64,000 nt of DNA from assembly GCF_009729415.1 (NCBI RefSeq), contig NZ_MPKW01000029.1, positions 1 to 64,000 of the forward strand, in the 5' to 3' direction. Positions 36,091 through 45,004 of the stretch are shown here, piece after piece. The number at the start of each line of letters is the position of its first letter. The stretch's first letter is position 1. This DNA comes from Mycolicibacterium sp. CBMA 234. Lineage in GTDB: Bacteria > Actinomycetota > Actinomycetes > Mycobacteriales > Mycobacteriaceae. The translations under genes and the position numbers were made by a program. Below the pieces are notes generated by a model, which saw only the letters and a list, made by a program, of their open reading frames with translations, was not told the origin of the DNA and did no database searches.

Positions 36091-36747
36091 ATGGTTCGGT
36101 CGAAGATGAACATCCTGCTGGCGGTTTTCGGTGTGCTGGTCGCACTGCTGATGTGTGGCCCGGTAGCCGGGCAGGCGCACGCGGCCGCCGCGGCGCCGGC
36201 CGGGGACGTCATCTCCATCGGTGATCCCAATGCGCTCGGACAGATCGATCTCTACGTCGACCCGCTGTGCCCATACAGCGGCAAGATGATCCGCAAAGAC
36301 GGCGACGAAATGGGGCGGCGCATCGAGAACGGCGCCTTGCGGGTGAACCTGCGCTTCGTGAACTTCCTCGAAAAATATTCGGCCAGTGGCACATACGACC
36401 GTCGGGCGATCTACGCTGCGTTCGCCGTGGCTGGTGAGTCGAAGTCGAGCGATGTCGCGTGGCACTTCGTCCAGCAGATTTTTTCGAAAGAGCAGCAGCC
36501 GCACGAAAAGGGCGGAACGGATCTGAGCAACGATCAGCTGGCCGAGCTTGCGAATCATGTTGGCGCGCCGCAGTCGGCTCAGGACATGATCCGGCTCGGC
36601 TTGCCCGTCGGCTACGACGCCCAAGTCATCGCCGCCAACAACCTCGAGCTCCTGCACGACTTCCCGGAGCCGGGGGTGCCGCTCGTCGTCATCAATGGCA
36701 AGCCGATCGACGGCGACGACGATTGGCTCAACCAGCTCCCGTCCTGA
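36091..36747 (+). CDS. Secreted DsbA-like thioredoxin-fold protein with CxxS motif
   Basis: A 218-aa exported or membrane-anchored protein with a hydrophobic signal segment (about 8-32). The DsbA-like fold starts at IDLYVDPLCPYSGKM, where the active site is C60-P-Y-S63, a CxxS. The cis-Pro loop GVPLVVING is intact. Single-cysteine variants act as isomerases, glutathionylation-type or non-redox proteins rather than oxidases. GGAG lies before the ATG at 36091; the ATG at 36106 is an alternative. Confidence 0.82.
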   Translation: MVRSKMNILLAVFGVLVALLMCGPVAGQAHAAAAAPAGDVISIGDPNALGQIDLYVDPLCPYSGKMIRKDGDEMGRRIENGALRVNLRFVNFLEKYSASGTYDRRAIYAAFAVAGESKSSDVAWHFVQQIFSKEQQPHEKGGTDLSNDQLAELANHVGAPQSAQDMIRLGLPVGYDAQVIAANNLELLHDFPEPGVPLVVINGKPIDGDDDWLNQLPS

Positions 36748-37012
36748 GGGCGTTCTGCTGCAACAACTCTCGCAGGTGAGTGATCTCTCCGCGTAGGTCT
36801 TCGATCGGCGTCGCGGTGATGGCGGCGTGAGCTTTGTCCTCGCCCGCCAGGTCTGGGGTGCGAGACCGTTCCCCCGATTGGGGGACAGACGATTCAACCG
36901 GCGTAGGGCCCGGTTGGCGGATACAGGTGGATGGCCGTGCGCGGCATTCTTAGTTCAACACCGGAACACACCGGACAGAACTTGAAAAGCCTTATCCGAC
37001 AAGGGAGTCGAC

Positions 37013-37210
37013 ATGAACCTCACCCACCGCATCGCCGCCGGTTTCGCCCTCGCCGCCGCGCCGGCCGTCATCTTCCTCGGTGCCGCTACCGCGCACGCGG
37101 ATGTCTCGACCGCCAGCAGCCCCATCGGCAGCCACCAGGCCTTCCCGCACCAGCACAACACCCCGGAGCCCGGGACCCCGGTGCATCACCACCACCAGCG
37201 CAACCGCTGA
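37013..37210 (+). CDS. Small secreted His-rich peptide
   Basis: A 65-aa precursor: signal peptide of about 30 residues ending ATAHA, then a ~35-residue mature peptide ending in VHHHHQRNR with further His residues. This could bind metal ions such as copper, nickel or zinc. AAGGGAG lies upstream of the ATG. A strong terminator follows. Function unknown. Confidence 0.75.
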   Translation: MNLTHRIAAGFALAAAPAVIFLGAATAHADVSTASSPIGSHQAFPHQHNTPEPGTPVHHHHQRNR

Positions 37211-37228
37211 AACTTTCCGGCACCGCTG

Positions 37229-37258
37229 AGGCCGCCCTGTCGTTTGACGGGGCGGCCT
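37229..37258. terminator. Terminator between convergent genes
   Basis: A 9-bp perfect GC-rich stem (37229-37237 / 37250-37258) between the His-rich peptide gene and the FAD monooxygenase gene, able to serve both. Confidence 0.75.
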
Positions 37259-37272
37259 TACGCATTGGGTGC

Positions 37273-38397
37273 TCAGTCCACGAGGATGTCCGTCAAACGC
37301 AGCGAGACCGAGGCCCGCCGGTTGGCGTAACCGCGTGCGGCCCGCTGTATTTCGGCAGTCTGCTCGGTCCTGATGCGCTGGTAGCTCGCCAACGCCGAGG
37401 CGTAGTCGCCGTCGACGACCGAGGCGATCTGCGTCGCCAACTCGGCGGCGTCTTGGATAGCCTGATTGGCCCCCTGCCCGCCGAACGGTGTCATCGGGTG
37501 GGCCGCGTCGCCGAGGAGCGCGATGCGTCTGGTGGTCCACTGGTCGATCGGGTCGCGGTCGTACACCGCGTGCATGTACACCGGGCTGGTCGCGGCACGG
37601 AGCATCCGCGGCACCACCGGATCGAAATCGTCGAACTGGCGGGCCAGTGCCTCCAGGTCGGCCCGCGCCGACCACAGGTGCAGCGGCGGTTCGTCGACCC
37701 CGAGCGTGGCGTCGACAGCGACTTGTCGGCCGGCCCGCACCGGCATGGAGATGACGTGTTTGGCGTAGTCGGCGGAATGCCAGGACCGCAGCCGGTCGTT
37801 GGGCCCGTCGACGCAACTGGCGGGGCTGACGGCCCGGAAGATCACCGATCCGCAGTAGTGAATTTCGTCGCTGCTGAACAGCTTTCGCACCGTCGACCGC
37901 AGGCCGTCGGCGGCGATCACCAATCCGGCTCGCACCGTCTCGCCGCCTGCGAAGGTGAGCTCGACGTGGTCGTCGTGCTCGGCGATGGTCTCCAGTTCAT
38001 GCCCCAGCCGGACCTGCTCAGCGCCTGCGGTCGCGACGAGCAGACGGTGCAGGTCGGCGCGGTGCACTGTGCGCGGGGACACGTCGGCGTCGGCGTAGCC
38101 GAACCGCCCGTGCTCGCCGTCGGAATCCGGTGTGGCCGCGTAGTCGGTGATCTTCTCCAGCTCGCCTTGCTGGTCCCGGTTCTCGAAGAACGGTGTAGCC
38201 GAGGAGATTTCGTCAAACTGTGCGGCGATGCCCCAGTCACCGAACAGCCGCAGTGTCTGCGGGGAGATGCCGAGCGGGCCGCCGACTTCACCGAGCTGGC
38301 GGGTCTTGTCGAAGACGACGGGTTTCAGGCCGTGCTGTTGCAGGGCGACGGCCGCGGACAGGCCGCCCAGTCCGGCGCCGATGATTGCGATGTCCAT
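37273..38397 (-). CDS. FAD-dependent monooxygenase (salicylate hydroxylase type)
   Basis: A 374-aa group A flavin hydroxylase. The Rossmann motif GAGLGG is at 7-12, the DG-type motif in IAADGLRS, and the FAD-ribityl motif GDAAHPMTPFGGQG near 285. It should hydroxylate an aromatic or similar small molecule using NAD(P)H and O2. It is the last gene of a three-gene operon with an SBP5-like protein (9 bp upstream) and an MFS transporter. Confidence 0.88.
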   Translation of the reverse strand: MDIAIIGAGLGGLSAAVALQQHGLKPVVFDKTRQLGEVGGPLGISPQTLRLFGDWGIAAQFDEISSATPFFENRDQQGELEKITDYAATPDSDGEHGRFGYADADVSPRTVHRADLHRLLVATAGAEQVRLGHELETIAEHDDHVELTFAGGETVRAGLVIAADGLRSTVRKLFSSDEIHYCGSVIFRAVSPASCVDGPNDRLRSWHSADYAKHVISMPVRAGRQVAVDATLGVDEPPLHLWSARADLEALARQFDDFDPVVPRMLRAATSPVYMHAVYDRDPIDQWTTRRIALLGDAAHPMTPFGGQGANQAIQDAAELATQIASVVDGDYASALASYQRIRTEQTAEIQRAARGYANRRASVSLRLTDILVD

Positions 38398-38406
38398 GAG
38401 GACCTT

Positions 38407-39690
38407 TCAGGAGATTCGGGTGAGCGCTTCGGTGTCGAGGGAGACGCCCGACAGCGCACCGGGGCGATGGCTGGTCACGGTGCGGACGTTGCAGATCGGC
38501 AACCACAGGCCGGCCGTGATGATTCGATGTTGGATGTCGTGTACCAGCGCGCGGCGTTGGTCGGCGTCCGCACAGGACAATTGGGCATCGAGCAGATGGT
38601 CGATATCGTCGACGCCATTGCGGTGGTTCATGTTTCGCTGCGTGACCGCGAACTGGTAGCGGAGCACGTCGGGGTCGGCGCCGGTGAAGTAGAAGAACCG
38701 GAAGTCGTAATCACCGGACTCCTGCCTGGCCCGGAGCTCGGAGAAGTCGACATCATTGAGCACCAAGGTGATTCCGTGTTCGGCCCACTGCGCAGCGACT
38801 GCGGCGAGGACCGCGGTGTCGACGGGGGAGAACGTGCTGTTGAACACCACGTTGAACGAGAGTTCGGCGCAGCCCGCGGCGCTGAGAAGCTGGTGCGCAG
38901 TGTGCGGATCGTAGGCGAGTTCGGTTGTGCAGTCCCGATAGTCGATTGTCGACGGGGTCAGGACCGAGCTGGCGACGGTGTAGCCGGTGCTGGCCAGGAC
39001 AGGCTCCAGTCGTGGACGGTCGATGAGGAGTGAGAGTGCGCGTCGTACGCGTGGGTCGGCGAGCGGGCCGCGGGATACGTTGGCGCATAGGCCGTAACTG
39101 ATACCCGGATTGTGTAGCGCCGTGACGTGAAGCCCGTCGACGTGGCCGGCGTAGATATCAGCGGCGGTGGGATCGTCGACTTTCCGGAAGCGCACGCGGC
39201 GCGGTCCGTCGATCAGGTCAGTACCCGACGCTGTCCAGCGGCCGGTGCCGACGCCCGCCTTGCTGATTGCAAGATTCACGCTCGCGAGCGACCGAAGGAG
39301 CGCTGCGTTGTGCCGGGTGAAGTGGAACGTGACGGTGGTGCTTCCGGCCTCGGCGCGCTCCAGTCCGGTGAGCATCGTCACGGCGGCCGGGACGGGCGAA
39401 ACATGCCGCAGTTCCTTGATTTCCATGAAGCTGCGCACGACATCCGCGGGGGTTAGCGCGGCGCCGTCGGAGAAACGCACGTGGGGGCGGATGGCCAGTT
39501 CCAAGGTGAGCGGGTCGAGGTAGCGCCACGAGGTCGCCAACCACGGCAGCAGCTCGCCGGTGGCTGGGTCCACGTCGAGCAGGCTTTCGTAGATGTGCCG
39601 GCAGAACGTCTTGGAGATGTTGTTGTAGGCCAGGTGCGGGTCCGTCGTGAGTTGGTCGGTCGGCCAGCCGAAGGTGAGGTCTATGGTCAC
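38407..39690 (-). CDS. Family 5 solute-binding-protein-like protein without signal peptide
   Basis: A 427-aa protein with the fold pattern of dipeptide/oligopeptide-binding proteins (YESLLDVDPATGELLPWLATSW; FSDGAALTPADVV; RRALSLLIDR). The GTG at 39690 overlaps the MFS stop (GTGA). The protein then begins directly with the mature fold and has no signal peptide or lipobox, and no ABC permease genes are nearby. It may therefore be a cytoplasmic ligand-binding protein, like the C-terminal half of SgrR regulators. A longer reading upstream would lie inside the MFS gene and adds only Arg-rich sequence. Confidence 0.75.
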   Translation of the reverse strand: MTIDLTFGWPTDQLTTDPHLAYNNISKTFCRHIYESLLDVDPATGELLPWLATSWRYLDPLTLELAIRPHVRFSDGAALTPADVVRSFMEIKELRHVSPVPAAVTMLTGLERAEAGSTTVTFHFTRHNAALLRSLASVNLAISKAGVGTGRWTASGTDLIDGPRRVRFRKVDDPTAADIYAGHVDGLHVTALHNPGISYGLCANVSRGPLADPRVRRALSLLIDRPRLEPVLASTGYTVASSVLTPSTIDYRDCTTELAYDPHTAHQLLSAAGCAELSFNVVFNSTFSPVDTAVLAAVAAQWAEHGITLVLNDVDFSELRARQESGDYDFRFFYFTGADPDVLRYQFAVTQRNMNHRNGVDDIDHLLDAQLSCADADQRRALVHDIQHRIITAGLWLPICNVRTVTSHRPGALSGVSLDTEALTRIS

Positions 39691-40988
39691 GGTGCCGGCT
39701 CTAATAGCGTTGCGCGCCAGCCGGAGCGGGTAGCCAGCGTCGCAAGCAGCCCGACGACGATGATCAGTGTGGCTACCGCGCCGAAGAGTTCCGCGTGCAG
39801 ACTCTCGATCGTCGTCGCGCCGATGGTCACGCCGGTCGCGGCGCCGAGCGCGCGCAGGTAGTGGTACAGGCTGGAATCGAACGGGAGCTGCTCGGAACTC
39901 CCAACGACGTTGCTGGCCAACGAACTCCACAGAAATCCCATGGCGCAACCCATCAGGGCGGCGCTGCCCAGCAGCAGGTGTCCCGGCACAGCCAGACTGA
40001 GTCCGCCGATGAGCAGGAATACCGAACCGATGCTCACCAATCGAGTGTTCTTGCCGCTGTCACCGGGGCGGCCGAATTTCAGCATCGGGATCAACCCCGC
40101 GAAGAACGCCATCGGCACCAGGTACAGCGCCGAGCGGTAGGAGTCGAGCCCTCGTACCTGCTGAAGGAAGAACACCATCGCGAGAGTGAACACGTTGGTC
40201 GCGATGCCCGCGACGAAGACCACGAAAAAGCTCTGCGTCAGAACCGGATTCGTGGCCCTCCGGAATCCGCGGACGGCGACGACAGCGATGCCGAGTGTGA
40301 TGATCACCGCGCACAACGCGATCTTGGCGAACACTGTGGTGGCTGCGCCGATGGCCAGGAAGATCGCGACCTGCAGCACGGCGAGGCCGACGACCGGCAA
40401 TGCGGACCGTCGGGCGGCAACATCTGGCGCGGTGGGCACGGCGGGCGCCCAGGCCAGCAGCGCCATCGCGACCACCGTGGTGGCCACGGTCTCGTAGGGG
40501 AAGGACCGCCAGCCCCACAGATCGTTGAGCACAGCGGTGATCAGCGGTGAGCAGAGCGCTGAGGCCGACACCACCAGCCCCCACGTGCCCATCACCTGCG
40601 AGTGGTGATACGGGTAGAACTGGGCTCGGATGATCGGGAAGATCTGCGGCGCCACCACCGCCGAGGCAATGCCCTGCAGGAACCGGACGAAGACAAGCGC
40701 CCAGAAGTGCGGGCTGAGGCTCGCTGCGATGCCGAGCAGCACCAGGGCTGCCGAGCCGGCGAAAAAGGCGGCCGTCGGTGGGTGGCGGCGCAGTACCAAG
40801 CCTGCGGGCAGCAACGCCAGGCAGAACCCGGCCAGGAAGGCCACGCCGCTGTAGGCGGCTTGGGAGAACGGTATGCCGAAGTAGTCGGCGATCGCCGAGT
40901 TCAGCAGCACAGCCGACGACGAGTTGGAATAGAGGGTGTATTCGGTCAGGTAGAGCGACGCCGCAACGGCGTAGAGGGACGGCTTCAT
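39687..40988 (-). CDS. MFS transporter
   Basis: A 433-aa, twelve-helix permease of the drug:proton antiporter kind, with RFLQGIASAVVAPQIFPIIRAQF after helix 4 and a second six-helix half from about 215. It starts the operon with the SBP5-like protein and the FAD monooxygenase. Export of the monooxygenase product or uptake of its substrate is plausible. Confidence 0.88.
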   Translation of the reverse strand: MKPSLYAVAASLYLTEYTLYSNSSSAVLLNSAIADYFGIPFSQAAYSGVAFLAGFCLALLPAGLVLRRHPPTAAFFAGSAALVLLGIAASLSPHFWALVFVRFLQGIASAVVAPQIFPIIRAQFYPYHHSQVMGTWGLVVSASALCSPLITAVLNDLWGWRSFPYETVATTVVAMALLAWAPAVPTAPDVAARRSALPVVGLAVLQVAIFLAIGAATTVFAKIALCAVIITLGIAVVAVRGFRRATNPVLTQSFFVVFVAGIATNVFTLAMVFFLQQVRGLDSYRSALYLVPMAFFAGLIPMLKFGRPGDSGKNTRLVSIGSVFLLIGGLSLAVPGHLLLGSAALMGCAMGFLWSSLASNVVGSSEQLPFDSSLYHYLRALGAATGVTIGATTIESLHAELFGAVATLIIVVGLLATLATRSGWRATLLEPAP

Positions 40989-41245
40989 GACGCCTCGAAG
41001 CTGATTGGAGGTACAGATGGGCAGCGAGAGCTAGCCCGAGATCCTCTTCAGCGGTGCCAAACGGGCGCGATTCCAGATCGACGCCAGCAAATTGGGTGCC
41101 ATCGATGCGTCAGCGCGCACGCGACGTGCGGCTGCTCGATCGGATGTGGCGCCCATGGGGCCGAGTGTACCGACCGCTGCGCCAATTTTGATGCACAGCC
41201 GGGGAACGTCTGTTCGCTCATTGGCGGGTTCAGCCCACGGCCCCG

Positions 41246-41251
41246 TACCCT
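41246..41251 (+). promoter_or_regulatory. Leaderless -10 element of the SDR gene
   Basis: TACCCT lies 6 nt before the GTG at 41258, the usual spacing for a mycobacterial leaderless transcript. It also supports that start. The rest of 40989-41257 between divergent genes shows no ORF or RNA that can be recognised. Confidence 0.55.
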
Positions 41252-41257
41252 TCCACG

Positions 41258-42676
41258 GTGACCGCGATCGATCCCGACCAGCTCAGCACATGCCTGCGGG
41301 TGCTGTCCGAGGTGACCGCGCTGCCGCCCGAGCACCCCGATGCCGTTGCTGTGCGCCAGGCCACTGCGAAGATATTCAAGGCGTTGAAGAAGGCTCGCCG
41401 GACCGCCGCGCGTGACGCGGTTGCCACCGCTGATCGCGCTGTCATCGCCGCTACCGCCACGGGTGCGCCGGGCCGGATCGACGACGAGACGCAGGGCTTG
41501 CCATTGGTGTCCACCGCGGTTGGGGCCAGTGCGGGCACGCTGCTGCGCTCGCGCGCCTGCTACATCTGCAAGAACCACCACACCGTGGTCGACGCGTTCT
41601 ACCACCAGCTTTGTCCGGACTGCGCCGCCTTCAACCGGGCCAAGCGGGACGCTCGCACCGACCTGACCGGGCGTACCGCGCTGCTCACCGGCGGGCGCGC
41701 CAAGATCGGCATGTACATCGCGCTGCGGTTGCTGCGCGACGGCGCGCACACCACGATCACCACGCGGTTTCCCAACGACGCGGTGCGCCGCTTCGCCGCG
41801 ATGGAGGACAGCGCCGACTGGTTGCACCGGCTGCGGGTGGTGGGGATCGACCTGCGTGACCCGGCCCAGGTGGTCGCGTTGGCCGACGAGGTGGCCTCGC
41901 AGGGGCCGCTGGACATTCTGATCAACAATGCGGCCCAGACTGTGCGCCGCCCGCCGGGCTCGTACGCCGCGCTGGTGGAGGCCGAGCGGACCGCGCCGCC
42001 GGAGTTGGTGGACGTGATCACCTTCGACCATGTCAGTGACGCGCACCCGCATGCCTTGGCCGGGAGTCTCGGCGAGCACCCTTCGGCGCACGCGCTGACC
42101 GAGCTGGCCCTGACCGCGCGCAGCGCTTCGCCGGAGCGGATCGCCGCCGGCCTTGCGATCGATGCCGGCGGGTTGCTGCCGGATACCGCGTCGGTCAACA
42201 GTTGGACCCAACGTGTGCACGAGGTCGACGCGATGGAGCTCCTCGAAGTGCAGCTGTGCAACCAGACGGCGCCGTTCATTCTGGTGAGCCGGCTGCGCCC
42301 GTCTCTTGCCGCCTCGCCCGCCCGGCGCAAGTACGTGGTGAATGTGTCTGCGATGGAAGGCCAGTTCGGCCGCGGCTACAAGGGGCCTGGCCATCCGCAC
42401 ACGAACATGGCCAAGGCCGCGCTGAACATGCTGACTCGCACGAGTGCGGGGGAGATGCTGGAGCAGGACGGCATTCTCATGACCGCCGTCGACACAGGTT
42501 GGATCACCGACGAGCGTCCGCACCCGACCAAGCTGCGGCTGGCAGAGGAGGGCTTCCACGCACCGCTGGATCTGGTGGATGGTGCTGCGCGCGTGTATGA
42601 CCCGATTGTGCGAGGGGAATTGGGCGAGGATCTCTTTGGGTGTTTCTTGAAGGACTACTCGCGCAGCGATTGGTAA
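41258..42676 (+). CDS. SDR oxidoreductase with N-terminal zinc-ribbon and atypical active site
   Basis: A 472-aa protein. Residues 1-95 are helical; C101-x2-C104 and C119-x2-C122 form a zinc ribbon. From about 138 there is a short-chain dehydrogenase domain with TGGRAKIG (144-151) and NNAA (223-226). The usual catalytic YxxxK is not canonical: Lys386 is preceded at -4 by Thr382, and the nearest Tyr is Tyr374. Ser364 is in place. Activity may need a different proton donor or be lost. The substrate is unknown. Confidence 0.85.
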   Translation: MTAIDPDQLSTCLRVLSEVTALPPEHPDAVAVRQATAKIFKALKKARRTAARDAVATADRAVIAATATGAPGRIDDETQGLPLVSTAVGASAGTLLRSRACYICKNHHTVVDAFYHQLCPDCAAFNRAKRDARTDLTGRTALLTGGRAKIGMYIALRLLRDGAHTTITTRFPNDAVRRFAAMEDSADWLHRLRVVGIDLRDPAQVVALADEVASQGPLDILINNAAQTVRRPPGSYAALVEAERTAPPELVDVITFDHVSDAHPHALAGSLGEHPSAHALTELALTARSASPERIAAGLAIDAGGLLPDTASVNSWTQRVHEVDAMELLEVQLCNQTAPFILVSRLRPSLAASPARRKYVVNVSAMEGQFGRGYKGPGHPHTNMAKAALNMLTRTSAGEMLEQDGILMTAVDTGWITDERPHPTKLRLAEEGFHAPLDLVDGAARVYDPIVRGELGEDLFGCFLKDYSRSDW

Positions 42677-42778
42677 GGGCATGACTGTCGCGGGTGCCAG
42701 GGCATGGACGGCGCACGGGATTCGTTGCGACGGAACGTATCCCTGGCCGGATCGAGGTGACCGTTGGCCCGTACCGCG

Positions 42779-43678
42779 TTACGCGGCCATCCGCGCTGAG
42801 GTTGCCGCCGCGATCTGATTCAGGTGACTGGTGGCCACCTGCACCGAACTCTGGTTGGGGAGTGCGTTGACCGAGTCGTACGTGATGTGGGGCAGGGTCG
42901 GCGGATTGGTCGAGTAGAAGGCGACCGCCAAGTCGATGGCGTCGACCAGCGCGGGTCCGCCCACGATCGGATCGGTGACGAACGCCAACACCTGCTGAGC
43001 CAGGCTGCCCTGGCCGGTGAGTCCGGCGATCAGCGCGAGGGCCGCGTTGATGCTGATGCCGAGTTGGACCGCGGCCTTGTAGACGGCGGTGATGTCGGCG
43101 CCGGCCTGGTCGTTGGGCGTCGTGGTGTAGAGGTCGCCGGGGTTGGCGAAGTCCCACCAGGTGTCCATTCCGCTTGCGTCCTTGGGGATTTGCGCCGCGG
43201 TCAGGTTGGTATCGGCGATGCCGCGACCGCCGGGGTCGGTGCCGCCGGGGAAGGTGTGGCCCGTCAGCCGCCACGGATTACCGAAGGTGTAGCCGCCGAT
43301 CAGATTCGGTTGGGCCCACTGCAGCGAGCCGGTCATGATCTCGGCCAACACCCGGGAGGCCGCCTCGGCGCCCTGGCTGTAGCCGCCGATCGCGAAGGTC
43401 TGCTTCGGGAAGGCGGTGATCCATGCGGTCGCATTGGTGACTGCGGTCTGCACCGACTCGGCGTAGCTCGGTGACAGCGGCGCGCCCGGCGGGATGGGCC
43501 CGAAGGTCCACGGGGCTTGGATCGGGACTTCGTCGACGAGGTCGGGGTCCGCGGCGTTGACGACGTCAGAGGGGTAGCCGGTGCCGGGTGCAGCCCAGGT
43601 GCCGGCGAAGGTCAGGACCGCGTGGCGAACGAGGTAGACCCCGGAAATGTTGGCGGCGATATCACTGAAAGTGGTCAT
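42779..43678 (-). CDS. Mycobacteriophage LysB-like esterase / cutinase-fold hydrolase
   Basis: A 299-aa alpha/beta hydrolase. The nucleophile motif is GGYSQGA, followed by a GNPWR segment and WWDFANPGDLYTTT with the likely catalytic Asp, a pattern shared with mycobacteriophage LysB mycolylarabinogalactan esterases. No signal peptide is present, which also fits a phage-type enzyme. It lies 8 bp after a 111-aa gene of unknown function. These two may be a domesticated prophage remnant or a cell-wall-modifying cassette. Confidence 0.75.
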   Translation of the reverse strand: MTTFSDIAANISGVYLVRHAVLTFAGTWAAPGTGYPSDVVNAADPDLVDEVPIQAPWTFGPIPPGAPLSPSYAESVQTAVTNATAWITAFPKQTFAIGGYSQGAEAASRVLAEIMTGSLQWAQPNLIGGYTFGNPWRLTGHTFPGGTDPGGRGIADTNLTAAQIPKDASGMDTWWDFANPGDLYTTTPNDQAGADITAVYKAAVQLGISINAALALIAGLTGQGSLAQQVLAFVTDPIVGGPALVDAIDLAVAFYSTNPPTLPHITYDSVNALPNQSSVQVATSHLNQIAAATSARMAA

Positions 43679-43686
43679 CGCTCAGC

Positions 43687-44022
43687 TCATTTCGCTGTGG
43701 TGGGCAGTCCGTTGGCTTTGCGCCACTGGATGGCGAACTCCATCAGTTCGATGAGCACGTCACCGCTGTCGCGGGTGATGCCGTCGCTGAAGGTGTGCAC
43801 CCAGGCGATCTGCTCGGCGGTGGTCACCTGCTGTTCGAAGGCGTCGAAGGTGCCCTGATAGGTCTGGCCGTTATGGGTGGAGTTCCACGGTCCTCGGTTG
43901 GGGTCGTCGACGATGTCGCCGATGTTGCGCGGATGGCGGGCCAGGACCGCACGCCACGGTTCGGGCACGCCGTTGGCCGTGACGCCGGAGATGTCGGTCT
44001 GGAGCGATCCTGCATCAGCCAT
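43687..44022 (-). CDS. Hypothetical protein upstream of the LysB-like gene
   Basis: A 111-aa soluble protein without recognised domains, with three Trp residues in an otherwise polar sequence. The start at 44022 is set by a strong AGGAGG 8 nt upstream. It is cotranscribed with the LysB-like esterase, suggesting a partner or substrate-presenting protein. Confidence 0.7.
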   Translation of the reverse strand: MADAGSLQTDISGVTANGVPEPWRAVLARHPRNIGDIVDDPNRGPWNSTHNGQTYQGTFDAFEQQVTTAEQIAWVHTFSDGITRDSGDVLIELMEFAIQWRKANGLPTTAK

Positions 44023-44320
44023 GGTGAAACCTCCTGGTTGGTGGGGTGGACGTGGCTTGGCGCTGCTCGGGCGACCGATGGAAGTCGGTGGTAATCGGCT
44101 GAAATGCCGTGGTGGGGAATAGGAATTGCGATGCAGGCGACTCACGATCGTCGGGGCTGCATCCCGGGATCGTGCTGAGCGTCGCGCTACCGGCTGCCAT
44201 CGTTGTCGTCCGTCCTTTACGGGAACGTCCATTTCCCACAGTAGGCCGAGATTGATAGGCCGTCGAACTTGTCGGTAGGCGGTGCGACGATGTCCGGCTC
44301 ACTCAAATTGGGAGGAAGAC
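44023..44320. other. Divergent intergenic region
   Basis: 298 bp between the hypothetical/LysB-like operon and the PASTA gene. It holds two ribosome-binding sites at its ends and an imperfect inverted repeat CACGATC ... GATCGTG around 44145-44175. No gene or RNA is recognised. Confidence 0.5.
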
Positions 44321-44698
44321 ATGAAGAATCCGTTGGTGACTGTGGGGGCGGCTGTGGCGTTGAGCCCGATGTCAGCGGCCGAGCCGGCGTGGACGATGCC
44401 GAACCTGATCGGGATGGATCTGCAAGGAGCGCAGGATGCCATCCAATCGCTGACCCGCGGTGCGGTGTGGTTCAGCGGGTCGACTGATCTGACAGGGAAG
44501 GGGCGGGCGCAGATCATTGATCGCAACTGGCAGGTGTGTACGTCGAGCCCCGCGGCGGGGGCGACGATCACGACGACGACACAGATCAGGTTTGGGGTTG
44601 TGCGGGATTCCGACAAGTGTCCGCAAGCGTCGAAACGCGCTACCTGCTGTCCTCGACTGTGCTACGCACGAATAGCATTTCAGACAACCGTAGTTTGA
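44321..44698 (+). CDS. Small secreted PASTA-domain protein with altered C-terminus
   Basis: A 125-aa precursor with a signal peptide ending near residue 20 and one PASTA-like domain (MPNLIGMDLQGAQDAIQSL, then a Cys pair at 73 and 100). Family members normally end shortly after the second Cys. Here the frame runs on through 25 residues with four more Cys (ATCCPRLC) that look unrelated. This suggests that the native 3' end was replaced when the adjacent island entered. GGAGGAAGAC precedes the ATG. Confidence 0.75.
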   Translation: MKNPLVTVGAAVALSPMSAAEPAWTMPNLIGMDLQGAQDAIQSLTRGAVWFSGSTDLTGKGRAQIIDRNWQVCTSSPAAGATITTTTQIRFGVVRDSDKCPQASKRATCCPRLCYARIAFQTTVV

Positions 44699-44707
44699 GG
44701 GTGCGAG

Positions 44708-45004
44708 ATGGCCGGTGAAACTATGTTCGGGTCTTGTGATCGGTGTGGTGAGGTACGTTGGCGCATCGACATCGATAACTGCTGGTGCGCAGAATGTGTG
44801 TCCGGCAACGCTCTCGGTAAGTTGACCGATTCGGCGCAGGTGGACCGCGGAATCTGTCGCGATGCCAGATCAAACGGGGGCGACAAGTTCCGGAACAATC
44901 TTTTGGACATCCGGCGAGCGCTGAAGTCGAATTGGTTTCGGATGGACGGGGGGAGACTTCACAAAGCGTCCGTGCTTGCGTCGTGTGTGGCGCCGAGCAG
45001 TTGA
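44708..45004 (+). CDS. Zinc-ribbon hypothetical protein, possible 5' part of a frameshifted gene
   Basis: A 98-aa frame with CDRC and CWCAEC cysteine pairs (residues about 10-30), then a helical stretch. Its stop overlaps the ATG of the next gene (TGATG). The next frame, read from 44932 in the overlap, encodes another CVVC...CPRC pair, so the two may once have been one cysteine-rich protein, or are coupled genes. No function is recognised. Confidence 0.5.
   Translation: MAGETMFGSCDRCGEVRWRIDIDNCWCAECVSGNALGKLTDSAQVDRGICRDARSNGGDKFRNNLLDIRRALKSNWFRMDGGRLHKASVLASCVAPSS

Noticed and set aside
36748..36930. Short minus-strand frame encoding a Glu/Leu-rich tail
   Set aside because: About 60 codons are open and protein-like, but no start codon is found between the flanking stops; at best a remnant.
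36931..39033. Long plus-strand open frame
   Set aside because: It is antisense to the FAD monooxygenase and SBP5-like genes, which have clear family motifs; it arises from high GC.
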